Positions 1-8,528 of a stretch of 64,000 nt of DNA are shown here, piece after piece; the stretch's first letter is position 1, and the number at the start of each line of letters is the position of its first letter. Below the pieces are notes generated by a model. It searched no databases. It worked only from the letters and a program-made list of their open reading frames with translations, and was not told the origin of the DNA. The translations under genes were made by a program, and so were the position numbers. Source of the DNA: Bin18 sp965242795 (GTDB lineage: Bacteria > Desulfobacterota > Binatia > Bin18); NCBI GenBank assembly GCA_965242795.1, contig OZ251505.1, positions 806,001 through 870,000 on the forward strand. The letters run 5' to 3'.

Positions 1-1349
1 CTGTTGCCCTGCTCGCCTATGCGTTCGTCCGGGGTTGGAATACGGACGTTTCGCGAACCGCTCCGCTGAACCTCGAACGGAGTATCGCAGTAGCTTTTCG
101 CTTTGACGTATTTATCGACGATGTTGGACCAGCCGCCGGAGCCGACGTTCGAGCCGTTTCCATTCACGACCCCGAGCAAGTTCGATTCACATTGGATCAG
201 ACTGACCGGGAATCCGTGCACGGAGAAGACGTCCAGAGATTTGAGGGCCGCGGCATCGTACCGGCAGAGCATGTTTTGATACCGGAGGAGATCCGAAAGA
301 TTCGTCGCGAGCGCCTGGCGTATGCGCGTGTTCTCGACCGAGGCGATGCATCGACAACTCAATTCCAATCCCAGTAACTGCCGCGGATTGAACAGATCTT
401 TGTAGTGAAGATAGCCCCAGCGATGGAGACGGGCGGTTTCATCTCCAGGAGGGATTTCCTCGTCCGGCACGAACTGCGGAACGAGCCTCTCACAACGCTT
501 CACCGCGGCATCGATACGCGCAAAATCCTCAGCATCCGGTTTCTTGAAGAATCTGCCCTTGTGTTCCGCTTTCCGTTCGGGATTGTAGTATTCGATCGCG
601 AACATACGATGCGACAAAGGGCGGCAGACGTCGGCAGGGTACGTATTGAGGTATCCACAGTGCGGGCATTCGCAACGCCCTTTCCCAGCCGGTCCCGGCT
701 CGCGGAGAGCGGCCCCGCACGTCGCGCAATTTTCCGCGTTTTTGCGGTCGTCCACTTCGTTGAGGTCATGACACTCGGGACAGATGAACACGTTTCTTGT
801 ATGCCGCCGGTTCTGCGCAAGAAGATAGCCGGGAAACAGATCGACTCGCCGTCCGCAATCTCGACAATCGAGCACCTTGACCCAGAGAAAGGATTTGACC
901 GGAACGTCACGGTCACCATACCGCGGGCAATCGGTACGATAATAACGACCGATTTCTTTCCTTAACGTGTCGATGAGGGTGTCGGCCGTTGCCCGATACC
1001 TTGGAAGGTCGATGTCCCGGACTTCTTCGCGGACGATCCAGGCCGACATCGGATTGACGTCGAAACCCTGTACGTCACAGCCGACTCGGTTCGCCTCGAT
1101 CAGCGGCGTCCCGCCGCCCATGAAAGGGTCCGCGATGCGGATGCCCGGCAAATCGTTGGCGCGGAAGAACGTCTCTTCCAGAGGGGCGTCGCCGAATTCC
1201 GCAAGAATCAACCCGCGAAACAGGGTTCCCGGGCGTCGGGCGAACCATTTGTGAACCCCTATGATCGGACGGTAATTCTGCTGGATCTGTTTTTCCCTGA
1301 GCGCCATTGCCGCGATCAGAGAAACGTCGAACCGTTGCTCGATACTCAT
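1..1349 (-). CDS. DNA methyltransferase with zinc ribbons, 3' end cut by window edge
   Basis: A reading frame opens at an ATG at 1349 on the minus strand and runs without a stop for 449 codons to the window edge, so the C-terminus is missing. Near the N-terminus is HKWFARRP (residues 33-40), a motif of the COG1743/DUF1156 DNA methylases, then DPFMGGGT (74-81), which matches the SAM-binding DPFxGxGT motif. Two zinc-ribbon-like Cys pairs follow (C162/C165 with C190/C193, and C208/C211 with C228/C231). This combination suggests an adenine or cytosine DNA methylase that modifies host DNA. Family members often sit in restriction or phage-defence loci, but the partner genes would lie left of the window. 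GC is visibly lower than in the metabolic genes around it. No strong ribosome binding site precedes the chosen ATG, so the start is uncertain. Confidence 0.75.
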   Translation of the reverse strand, partial: MSIEQRFDVSLIAAMALREKQIQQNYRPIIGVHKWFARRPGTLFRGLILAEFGDAPLEETFFRANDLPGIRIADPFMGGGTPLIEANRVGCDVQGFDVNPMSAWIVREEVRDIDLPRYRATADTLIDTLRKEIGRYYRTDCPRYGDRDVPVKSFLWVKVLDCRDCGRRVDLFPGYLLAQNRRHTRNVFICPECHDLNEVDDRKNAENCATCGAALREPGPAGKGRCECPHCGYLNTYPADVCRPLSHRMFAIEYYNPERKAEHKGRFFKKPDAEDFARIDAAVKRCERLVPQFVPDEEIPPGDETARLHRWGYLHYKDLFNPRQLLGLELSCRCIASVENTRIRQALATNLSDLLRYQNMLCRYDAAALKSLDVFSVHGFPVSLIQCESNLLGVVNGNGSNVGSGGWSNIVDKYVKAKSYCDTPFEVQRSGSRNVRIPTPDERIGEQGN

Positions 1350-1420
1350 GGCGCTCAGGTGGAGAGTCCGTTAACCCTCCACGACGGTCGGACGGAGACC
1401 GTTTCGTTCACAGCGGGCGG

Positions 1421-2491
1421 TCATTTCTGCATCCGGCGGATGACGGCGCGGGCAAAGGACTCGATGGTCTGCCGGGCGTCGGTCACGGGCTGCACCGCGA
1501 CCTGCTTGATGCCCGCCTTCTGCATGGCACGGACCGCGTCGAGCACCTCGTCTTTCGTGCCCGTCAAGGTCGTGGCGCGGATCATCTTTTCCGTGACCAG
1601 CGGCTCGTGCTCCTTCTTGAAGCCCTGCAGATAGCCCGCGTACAGCTTGAGGTGGCGCGTTTCGATCGACCCCTCGGGTTCGCGGTAGGCGTTCTTGAAG
1701 GCGGCCAGGTCGTCGCGCAGGTCGGCCGGCAGATCCATCGGATCGGGACACGAGAACGCGAAGATGTTGCTCGACGAGGAGACGAACGGACCGACCGCCT
1801 GCCGCACCGCGGAGGTCTCCAGCTTCTCGCCCTTGGCGGTCACGTGGAACGCGGTCATGCACAGCGTGTAGATGCGCTTGGGGTTGCGGCCGGCGCGCTC
1901 GGCCCCGGCGCGGATGTGGTTCATCGCGAATTCGATCAGGCTCGGGCTGACCGCGCCGAACAGGATGATCCCGTCGGCGATCTCACCCGCCAACTCCAGC
2001 GTCTTGGGGCCGCTGGCCGCGACGTAGATCGGGATTTTGCGCTTGATGTTGATCCAGTCGCCCTTGGGATTCAGGAACTTGACCATGCGTTGGCGCGTGC
2101 CCTCGCGGTAGGGCGTGGTCTTGCCGGCCAGCAGGTCGCGGCAGACGTCGACGTGCTCGCGCATGTCGGCCAGCCGTGCCGCGGGCATGCCCAGCGTGCG
2201 CCGCGCCGTGTTGCCCGTCCCGAGGCCGAGGATGGTCCGGCCGGGCGCGAGTTCGTTGATGGACGCGATGGAACACGCGGTGACGGGCGCGATGCGCGAC
2301 GCCGGGTTGGTCACGCCGGGGCCGAGCTTGATCGTCTTGGTATGCGTCGCACACAGGGCCAGCGCCGCATAGACGTCGCTGAACAGCATCTGCGAATCGT
2401 ACAGCCACGCGTGCGTATAGCCGCGGCGTTCGGCCAGCATCACGTCCTTGTACACGTGCACGCCACCGGGAAACACGTATCCGTAATCCAT
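1421..2491 (-). CDS. LLM-class oxidoreductase, methylene-H4MPT reductase-like
   Basis: This 356-residue protein is a luciferase-like (TIM-barrel) flavin- or F420-dependent oxidoreductase. The segments GVTNPASR (about residues 65-72) and ILGLGTGN resemble the F420-dependent methylenetetrahydromethanopterin reductase (Mer) branch. It probably moves a hydride between reduced F420 or FMN and an unknown organic substrate in the cytoplasm. The ATG at 2491 is preferred over the one 27 bases upstream because GGAGG lies just before it and the protein then begins MDYGYVFPGG, as usual for the family. The MmgE/PrpD gene ends 34 bases upstream in the same orientation, and the npdG gene elsewhere in the window supports F420 use. 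The substrate cannot be read from sequence. Confidence 0.85.
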   Translation of the reverse strand: MDYGYVFPGGVHVYKDVMLAERRGYTHAWLYDSQMLFSDVYAALALCATHTKTIKLGPGVTNPASRIAPVTACSIASINELAPGRTILGLGTGNTARRTLGMPAARLADMREHVDVCRDLLAGKTTPYREGTRQRMVKFLNPKGDWINIKRKIPIYVAASGPKTLELAGEIADGIILFGAVSPSLIEFAMNHIRAGAERAGRNPKRIYTLCMTAFHVTAKGEKLETSAVRQAVGPFVSSSSNIFAFSCPDPMDLPADLRDDLAAFKNAYREPEGSIETRHLKLYAGYLQGFKKEHEPLVTEKMIRATTLTGTKDEVLDAVRAMQKAGIKQVAVQPVTDARQTIESFARAVIRRMQK

Positions 2492-2525
2492 GTCGTCCTC
2501 CTTCGTTGCCCCTTGCACGGGGCGT

Positions 2526-3920
2526 TCAGCCGGCCGCGCGGTCGCCGCACGCTGCGCGGGTCACGTCGCGCAGGTCCGCCACGGTCTCCAACCGGCGCAC
2601 CGCGGCGCACACCCGGGCCGCGCGGTCGGCCGGCCATACCGCGGTCGCCAGTTCGGTATATTTGGCGACCAGTTCGTCCCACGACAGCGGGTTGTCCGGG
2701 TCGCCCTTGGGGTAACGGACTTGCGCAAATACCTCGCCACGGTCACACAGAGTGATACGCGCCCAGGCCGGCCATTCTTTCGGATAGTTCGTTTCCAACG
2801 CGGGGTCGTGGACGTAGCCGACCTTGGGCATGAGCCGTTGAATTTCGGCGTCGTGCAGCATGGCGTCCGAGAACTCGCGCAGCCCGGCCCGCCGTTCGAC
2901 CAGCGCCACGGCCACGCCGAACGGCAGACTGAACTGGGCTTCCACCACGTTCGCCGGCCGAACCTTGCGGTCCGCGGGCTCGCAGATCACCGGAATGCCG
3001 GTCTCCAACATCCCGATCGTGGCCCCCTCGACCTGATCGGGGGTCACCGCGTGTTCGTGCACCAGGGCGAGCACCACGTCGATCGGCGCCTGGGTGTAGC
3101 GGCAGCAAGCATGCGGTTTGACCGCGGTATGGAGAATCTGGAAATCCTCGCCCAGCCCGGCCCCGATCTTCTGCGGTTCGGGTGCGATGCCGTAGGCTTT
3201 GAGAAACCCGTCGCGTCCTTCGATCACCGTCCGCGGTCCGACGAACCCGCTTCGGGCGAGGAGCGCGGCGTGAATGCCGCTGAACGCGGCCCAGCCCGGA
3301 TGGAGCCGCTTGGTCCACGCGCCGTCGGCCAGAAACTCCATGCTCCCCGCGGCTTGGCTACCGGCGATGCCCAGCGCGGACGCGCACTGCGCCGTATCCA
3401 GACCCAGCAGTGTGGCCGCGGCGACCGTCGCGCCGAACGTGCCGCACGTCGCCGTGGGATGAAAGCCGCGGGCGTAATGGTCCGCGGGCCGCACCGCCAT
3501 CGCCAGCCGCGCCGCGACCTCGAAGCCGGCCACGCCCGCGGTCAGGAACGCCTGGCCGCCCGCCCCGAGGTGTTCGGCCACGGCCAATGCCGCGGAAAAG
3601 ACGGAGACCCCGAGATGGATCGAACCGGCTTGGTGGGTGTCGTCCAGTTCCAGGCTGTGCGCCGCGGTGCCGTTGGCTAATGCGGCGTAGGGAAACGCGA
3701 CCGGCTCTCCGCGGCCCAGCAGCGTGGCGGCGCCGCCCGCGCCCAAGCCGTTGCTCAATGCGTACACGGGCAGGCTGGACTCGGACAGCGACCCGCGCAC
3801 CGCTACGCCCAGGTAATCAAGGAAGAAATACTTGGCGCGGTCCACGACCGCGGGCGGCAGCCGGTCGTAGTCCAACCCCGCGGCGAAGTCGGCCAACTGT
3901 CGGGTCAGGGGAAGCGGCAT
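2526..3920 (-). CDS. MmgE/PrpD family protein
   Basis: The 464-residue product matches the MmgE/PrpD family along its length, starting with LTRQLADFAAGL and including the FFLDYLGVAVRGS segment and the GFHPTATCGTFGA region typical of the family. Characterised members are 2-methylcitrate dehydratase and cis-aconitate decarboxylase-like lyases acting on tricarboxylates, but many environmental members have no known substrate. The start at 3920 gives the normal family length. The frame stays open about 750 bases further upstream, but that stretch is antisense to the neighbouring oxidoreductase gene and is not coding. The gene is followed closely by an LLM oxidoreductase, suggesting a shared catabolic transcript. 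The ribosome binding site is weak. Confidence 0.85.
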   Translation of the reverse strand: MPLPLTRQLADFAAGLDYDRLPPAVVDRAKYFFLDYLGVAVRGSLSESSLPVYALSNGLGAGGAATLLGRGEPVAFPYAALANGTAAHSLELDDTHQAGSIHLGVSVFSAALAVAEHLGAGGQAFLTAGVAGFEVAARLAMAVRPADHYARGFHPTATCGTFGATVAAATLLGLDTAQCASALGIAGSQAAGSMEFLADGAWTKRLHPGWAAFSGIHAALLARSGFVGPRTVIEGRDGFLKAYGIAPEPQKIGAGLGEDFQILHTAVKPHACCRYTQAPIDVVLALVHEHAVTPDQVEGATIGMLETGIPVICEPADRKVRPANVVEAQFSLPFGVAVALVERRAGLREFSDAMLHDAEIQRLMPKVGYVHDPALETNYPKEWPAWARITLCDRGEVFAQVRYPKGDPDNPLSWDELVAKYTELATAVWPADRAARVCAAVRRLETVADLRDVTRAACGDRAAG

Positions 3921-4075
3921 GAACGTGTAAGGAAATGACAGGCGGGGGTAACCGGGCGGGCTGTCTCTTTCGACAGGCTCGGGGCGGGAGATTTTTGATT
4001 GTGGATCGTGGATTGTGGATTGAGGATCGGACCCTGAGCCTGTCGAAGGGTCGAATGACGGAGCCGCCCGCGCCG
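3921..4075. repeat. Intergenic spacer with CTGTCGAAGG repeats and GGATTGTGG iterations
   Basis: This 155-base spacer carries two inward-facing copies of the interspersed motif, TTTCGACAGGCTCGGGG near 3968 and CCCTGAGCCTGTCGAAGGG near 4031. Between them is an iterated GGATTGTGGAT sequence (about 3997-4026). A very similar iterated sequence occurs at about 14793-14825. No gene is visible. Confidence 0.7.
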
Positions 4076-5089
4076 CTACAGCCGGGGAATCACCTTCTCC
4101 CCGAACGTGCGGATCGCGCGCAAAGTGTCGGCGTGCGACGGCCCGCCCGGCTGCCGGAAGCGGACGATGAGATAGTCGGGACGGATCGCTTCCTTCCACA
4201 TCCGGAGTTGCTCCAGACAGTCGTCCGGCGACCCGACCACCAGGCGCTCCTTGGCCGCGATGTCGAACGTCAGATCGTCTGGGGTCTGCACGTCCTTGAT
4301 GTGTTCGTCCGGCACGTATGCGTCGTACTGGAAATAGAAGCGGTGGGTGTACATGGTCGGCGCACTGGCCGCCTCGGCCCCGGCCATGCTGTCGGCGATC
4401 ACCGCGTCGCGCATCAGACAGATGAACGGGGTGCGGCCGGCCTTTTCTGCCGCGGCCCGGTAGCGCGCGGCATAGTCTTTGATGACGCTCAGGCTCTGGA
4501 CCGGGTCCGCGATCCAGCCGTCGGCCAGCCGCCCGGCCCGGCGCAAGCCGACGGGCGTCCACGACGCCATCCAGATGTCCGGCCCGGGCCGCTGCGCCGG
4601 CGTCGGCGTGACCAGCGTGTCCGCATACGAAAAATGCTTGCCCTCGAACGAGAACCGCTCGCCGCGCCAACTCTTGCGGATGACGTCGATGGCCTCCTCG
4701 GTGCGCGACGCCCGCTCGGTGATCGAAATGCCGAACGCGTCGAAGTCCTGCGGCTGGTAGCCGACCCCAACGCTCAACACGAGGCGGCCCTTGGTCGCCA
4801 GGTCGATCACCGCGCAGTCTTCGGCCACGTGCACCGGATGGTGGAGCGGCATGAGCAATACGCAGGTGCCGACCTTGATCCGCTCAGTCTTCATGCCGAC
4901 CAGCCCGGCCAGCAGCAGCGGGTTGGGCAGATAGCCGTCCTCTTGCTGATGATGTTCGGTCAGGAAGCAGCCGTCCCAGCCGCTGGCCTCCGCGGCCTGG
5001 GCCTCGGCCGTCAATTCGTCGATCACGCGCGCCATGTTCGCCCCGGACGGCGGGTCCTGGGTGCACGGCAGATAGCCGACGGGTAGCAT
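4076..5089 (-). CDS. LLM-class flavin/F420-dependent oxidoreductase
   Basis: This 337-residue luciferase-like protein has the family's CFLTEHHQQEDGY segment (about 41-53), the VGTCVLLMPLHHPVHVAED strand-loop and the GRLVLSVGVGYQP turn. These place it in the bacterial luciferase superfamily, probably an oxidoreductase or monooxygenase using FMN or F420. It starts at the ATG at 5089 after GAGGAG. It lies between the MmgE/PrpD gene and the CoA-transferase gene on the same strand, which suggests one catabolic route involving a CoA thioester. It is closer to the third LLM protein (8529-9545) than to the first (1421-2491), sharing the TEHH and HP-x-R/H-VAED patterns. The substrate is unknown. Confidence 0.87.
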   Translation of the reverse strand: MLPVGYLPCTQDPPSGANMARVIDELTAEAQAAEASGWDGCFLTEHHQQEDGYLPNPLLLAGLVGMKTERIKVGTCVLLMPLHHPVHVAEDCAVIDLATKGRLVLSVGVGYQPQDFDAFGISITERASRTEEAIDVIRKSWRGERFSFEGKHFSYADTLVTPTPAQRPGPDIWMASWTPVGLRRAGRLADGWIADPVQSLSVIKDYAARYRAAAEKAGRTPFICLMRDAVIADSMAGAEAASAPTMYTHRFYFQYDAYVPDEHIKDVQTPDDLTFDIAAKERLVVGSPDDCLEQLRMWKEAIRPDYLIVRFRQPGGPSHADTLRAIRTFGEKVIPRL

Positions 5090-5174
5090 GATTCACTCCT
5101 CGGGTTGCGGATTCGTCCGCCGGCGTGGCCGGCGGGCCGTTGCCGTCCGTTACAACAAAATCGGGAATGGCGGT

Positions 5175-6419
5175 CTAGGCCGTGGCGTCCGGGTTCTCCA
5201 CCAGAACGCCCTGCTCCCGCAGTTCCCGTATCCGCGCGTCCGAATAGCCGCACACCCCGCCCAACAGTTCGTCCGTGTGCTGGCCGAGGCGCGAGGCCGG
5301 GCCGGGAATGCGCGGGGGCGTCTTCGAGAATTTGTGGGGCGACTTCAGCAGGTGCAGTTCGCCGTAATCCGGGTTGGGCGTGCGTTCGACCATACGCGGG
5401 CTCAGGTCCGGGTCCTCGGCGAACTGGCCGATGGACAGGATGGGCGCCACGGGCAGGCGCAGTTCGTCGGCCAGAATCCGGATCGCCTCGTCGTCGCTGG
5501 GCAAGGATTGGAGCCACTCTTCGATGATGACGCGCAGCGCGTCCGCGTTCTGGATGCGCCAGCGGTTGGTCTTGAACTCCGGCGAAGTCAACAGGTCTTC
5601 GCGGCCCATGCGTTTCACCATCGTCACCCAATGGTCCTCGGTAATCAGCCCGATGGCGATGTAGCCGTCCTTGGACTTGAACGCGCCGTACGGAAACGCG
5701 CCGGCGCGTTGCGAGCCGCCGCGCTGCGGGTCGATCTTGCCGCCCGTCACGCTGTACGCGGCGAGTGCCCAGTCGTGCGCATTATAGGTGCAATCCACGA
5801 GCGCCAGGTCGATGTACTGTCCCTCCCCCGTCCGCTCGCGGTGGAACAGCGCGGCCATGATCGCACCGAACGCGTTGAGCGCGGTCATGTGATCCCCGAT
5901 CGCGGACGCGGGATAGGCCGGATAGCCGTCCGGCTCGCCCACCAGATGCAGCAGCCCGCCCGCGGCCAGCGCCACGAGGTCGTTGCCGATCCGTCGCGCA
6001 TACCGCCCGGTCTGCCCATAGGTCGAGACCGAACACATGACGATGCGCGGATTGACCTGGGACACGTGTGCGTACGTCAGGCCGTAGCGTTCCATGATGC
6101 CCGGCGTGAAGTTCTCGAACAGCACGTCCGAGTGTCGCACCAGATCCTTGATGACCGCTTGGCCTTCGGACCGCTTGATGTCCACGCACAGGCTCTTCTT
6201 GCCTCGGTTGTGCATGATGAAATAGCTGGGCGTGGCGCCGTCCTTGCCGTCCCGGGGCACGATACGGATGTGGCGGCTGTGCTCGCCCTTGGGCGGCAGT
6301 TCGACCTTCACCACTTCGGCGCCCAGATCGACCATCAGCCGCGTGGCCTGCGGCCCGGCCAGCCACTGCGTCAGGTCGAGAATCCGCACCCCTTCGAGAA
6401 TCTGCGTCGGTTGAGTCAT
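5175..6419 (-). CDS. CaiB/BaiF family CoA-transferase
   Basis: The 414-residue protein is a class III CoA-transferase. It opens with the family N-terminus VRILDLTQWLAGP, followed by LGAEVVKVE, and carries SAIGDHM, whose Asp176 fits the catalytic aspartate that forms the mixed anhydride with the acid substrate. GNDLVALAAGG and GQYIDLALVD are further family signatures. It should move CoA from an acyl-CoA donor to an organic acid. The ATG at 6419 has GGAG about seven bases upstream and gives the usual length. The open frame continues upstream into repeat-rich noncoding DNA. The CoA donor and acceptor are unknown. Confidence 0.88.
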   Translation of the reverse strand: MTQPTQILEGVRILDLTQWLAGPQATRLMVDLGAEVVKVELPPKGEHSRHIRIVPRDGKDGATPSYFIMHNRGKKSLCVDIKRSEGQAVIKDLVRHSDVLFENFTPGIMERYGLTYAHVSQVNPRIVMCSVSTYGQTGRYARRIGNDLVALAAGGLLHLVGEPDGYPAYPASAIGDHMTALNAFGAIMAALFHRERTGEGQYIDLALVDCTYNAHDWALAAYSVTGGKIDPQRGGSQRAGAFPYGAFKSKDGYIAIGLITEDHWVTMVKRMGREDLLTSPEFKTNRWRIQNADALRVIIEEWLQSLPSDDEAIRILADELRLPVAPILSIGQFAEDPDLSPRMVERTPNPDYGELHLLKSPHKFSKTPPRIPGPASRLGQHTDELLGGVCGYSDARIRELREQGVLVENPDATA

Positions 6420-7060
6420 GCACGTCTCCGCTGCTGCGTTTCCTAAATTCATGGAATCACCGCTGCCTAGCAGGCCCCGCCCCGCGGCGACAAGTGAGAC
6501 CGGCCCGGAGCATGGACGAGGCGGGCGTGGCGGATTCCGAGTCGCGTCCCGAACGGTGCAAGGCTCACGGCGCAATTTGCAATATGTCTTGGTACGCGAC
6601 AAGAATAAAAAGGGAAGGGCAGACAAGATGCTCTTAAGGGTCAGAGGGTCAGGGGTGGGGTGCGAAGGTCGAGATGACATCGGGGTTCGTTTCGACAGGC
6701 TCAACGAACTTGAGGGGGAGGCGGGGAAGGTCCTTGAGCTTGTCGAAAGGCCGGGGGCGGGGGGCAGCGTGTGAGAACGGTAATCCCATCGGGGTACGTT
6801 TCGATCCTTCGACCTTTTTCCAAGCTCAAGGCACCAGGCTTAACGAACTTAGGGATGGAAGGTCTCTGAACTCGCCGTTCCCTGAGCCCGGTTGGTGAGC
6901 CTGCGGTCCCTGAGCCTGTCGAAGGGTCGAACCATATCGAGGGGCGTCGCAACGGGCGCGAGATGCTTTTGTATGTAATTCCTTTCGTTTCATAGCGTTG
7001 GGCCGGTAGGCGCGACGGGATCTTTAGGATTCTACATCAGTTCGGGCATGGGAATCTCCG
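6420..7060. repeat. Gene-free, repeat-rich intergenic region
   Basis: No convincing gene is seen in these 641 bases. From about 6656 to 6775 lies a composite repeat block whose inverted counterpart is at about 46150-46325. It includes the 25-base palindrome at 6685-6709 (arms GTTCGTT and AACGAAC) and a TTGAGCTTGTCGAAAGG motif. A second cluster at about 6800-6930 repeats TTTCGATCC, TTAACGAACTT and CCTGAGCCTGTCGAAGGG. The stretch TTTTGTATGTAATTCC near 6968 recurs as TTTTGTATGTCATTCC near 46347. Confidence 0.75.
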
Positions 7061-8143
7061 TTACCCTTCGATCAGCGTCAACTGCGTGCCGAAGCGGACC
7101 CCGGCGACTTGGCAGGCGAGCTCGATGTTTTCCCGCACGTTCTTCGTGCTGATGTTCGTTCCCAGCCACCAACCGTTCTCTAAATCGAGTGAATATTTTC
7201 TCAGATCCTCTGCTTCGTAGAGGTCGTCTCGGTTTTGTGCCACGAGCCGCCGCGTCCGCCCGACGGTTCGGGGAGCAAGCCGCGTCATGAATCCGGCATC
7301 GCGGCGCTGAAACTCCTTCAAGACTTCCGCCAGCGTTCTATTGGCGACGCGGACTTTCCTCCGCTTCCCCTCAAGGACGAAACCGACGATTTTCGATCTG
7401 GAACCGCTGGATGGCCGCGTCGGACCGGGATGCACTGGGGATGCCTGAATGGCAGATTGTCGTGGAGCGGGCTTGGAGAGTGCGGCTTTCAAAAATTCTT
7501 CCACGTCGTCGAGTTCCGGCCGAGTCCCACACTCACTTTCGACCGCCTCGACGAGCAGATCGCAAAGCAATTCATCCGGAGTTTCCAGAAGCCTGCGCCA
7601 AACTTCCGAAATGCCGTTCCGTGCCTTCTTCTTCTGTTGGTTGTCGTCATGCAGCCGTACCGCCGCATGTAGTGCTTGGCTGGAAATGACCCGTTTCTTT
7701 TCCAGATGATTTTCCAGGAACCGGGCGTACTCGGAAATTTTTTCCTTGCGTCGGAGTTCTGCGTGATAGAATTTCCGTTCGGCGGGCACACCGGCGGCCA
7801 TACTGAGATAAAAATCCCAGACGTTGCCGTCCGTCAGGATCAACAACGGAACGCCCTTGTTGGAAGCATAGCCGAACAACTGCTCCTCGCCTTTCGTGTC
7901 CGCGGAGCCCAATCGTTTGGCCTCGATGAAAACCAACGGATTCCCCACCGTCTGGCAGAGTGCATAATCCACCCTTCCCTCATCCAGACCGAACTCGGGC
8001 ACGAACTCCGCGGGATTGGTGTCGTCCCAGCCCAACCCGCGCAGAATCGGCAGAACGACCGCCTGCTTCACTTGCGCCTCATTGGTCAAGAGGCCCGAGT
8101 TCAGTTGCTGGACGGCGGTTTTCAAGAGTTCTTCCATTTTCAT
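7061..8143 (-). CDS. Stand-alone HsdR_N-like PD-(D/E)xK nuclease domain protein
   Basis: This 360-residue protein has the N-terminal type I restriction subunit fold. A helical start (MKMEELLKTAVQQL) is followed by VLPILRGLGWD, then VDYAL (Asp59) and VFIEAKR (Glu74-x-Lys76), the PD-(D/E)xK catalytic pattern. Gln88 to Tyr92 (QLFGY) fits the QxxxY motif of HsdR nucleases. Helicase motifs, present in full HsdR, are absent. The last 100 residues (from about KIVGFVLEGK) form a separate unassigned domain. It could be a nuclease of a small defence system or an orphan. GC is lower than in the neighbours, suggesting transfer. The ATG at 8143 fits the family N-terminus; the upstream in-frame ATG at 8221 adds 26 residues unlike the family. 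Confidence 0.75.
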   Translation of the reverse strand: MKMEELLKTAVQQLNSGLLTNEAQVKQAVVLPILRGLGWDDTNPAEFVPEFGLDEGRVDYALCQTVGNPLVFIEAKRLGSADTKGEEQLFGYASNKGVPLLILTDGNVWDFYLSMAAGVPAERKFYHAELRRKEKISEYARFLENHLEKKRVISSQALHAAVRLHDDNQQKKKARNGISEVWRRLLETPDELLCDLLVEAVESECGTRPELDDVEEFLKAALSKPAPRQSAIQASPVHPGPTRPSSGSRSKIVGFVLEGKRRKVRVANRTLAEVLKEFQRRDAGFMTRLAPRTVGRTRRLVAQNRDDLYEAEDLRKYSLDLENGWWLGTNISTKNVRENIELACQVAGVRFGTQLTLIEG

Positions 8144-8528
8144 GGTGGCTACTCGTTTCAGGCACGGGAGGCGTGCGGTTGAGAATTCGGGCAGCGTAAC
8201 AAGCGGGTCTGCCTCCGGCAAATCGGGGGGCGACGTGGGGAAAGTATCGGTTTGTATGTTCGGTTTGATTCCCCGCGGCGGGGACCCTCACCCTAGCCCT
8301 CTCCCAGAGGGAGAGGGGATAAAAGAGGAAGCAGCAAAGTTCCCTCCCTGATCCTTTATCCTGCGATGTCTTGAGCTTGCGGTTCCTGAGCCTGTCGAAG
8401 GGGGAAACAGCTTTGTCGTCTATGCCTTTTTGCCCCCTCTCCCTCTGGGAGAGGGCCGGGGTGAGGGTCTCCGCTACAAAGAATCAGCCCTGAATTCCCA
8501 ACGGAGACACGACCAAGGCGCGCCGCCC
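8144..8528. repeat. Intergenic region with inverted CCCTCTCCC/GGGAGAGGG palindromes
   Basis: No gene is visible. Two inverted copies of one repeat face each other: at 8283-8318 (CCCTCACC, then CCCTCTCCC, three bases, GGGAGAGGG) and at 8433-8470 (the reverse complement). Between them, near 8375-8402, are CTTGAGCTTGCGG and the motif CCTGAGCCTGTCGAAGGGG. The same palindrome family recurs near 9600, 16625, 28105, 35530 and 45092. Confidence 0.75.

Noticed and set aside
3921..4670. Upstream extension of the MmgE/PrpD frame to 714 residues
   Set aside because: The extension is antisense to an LLM oxidoreductase gene and includes repeat DNA; the ATG at 3920 gives the normal family length.
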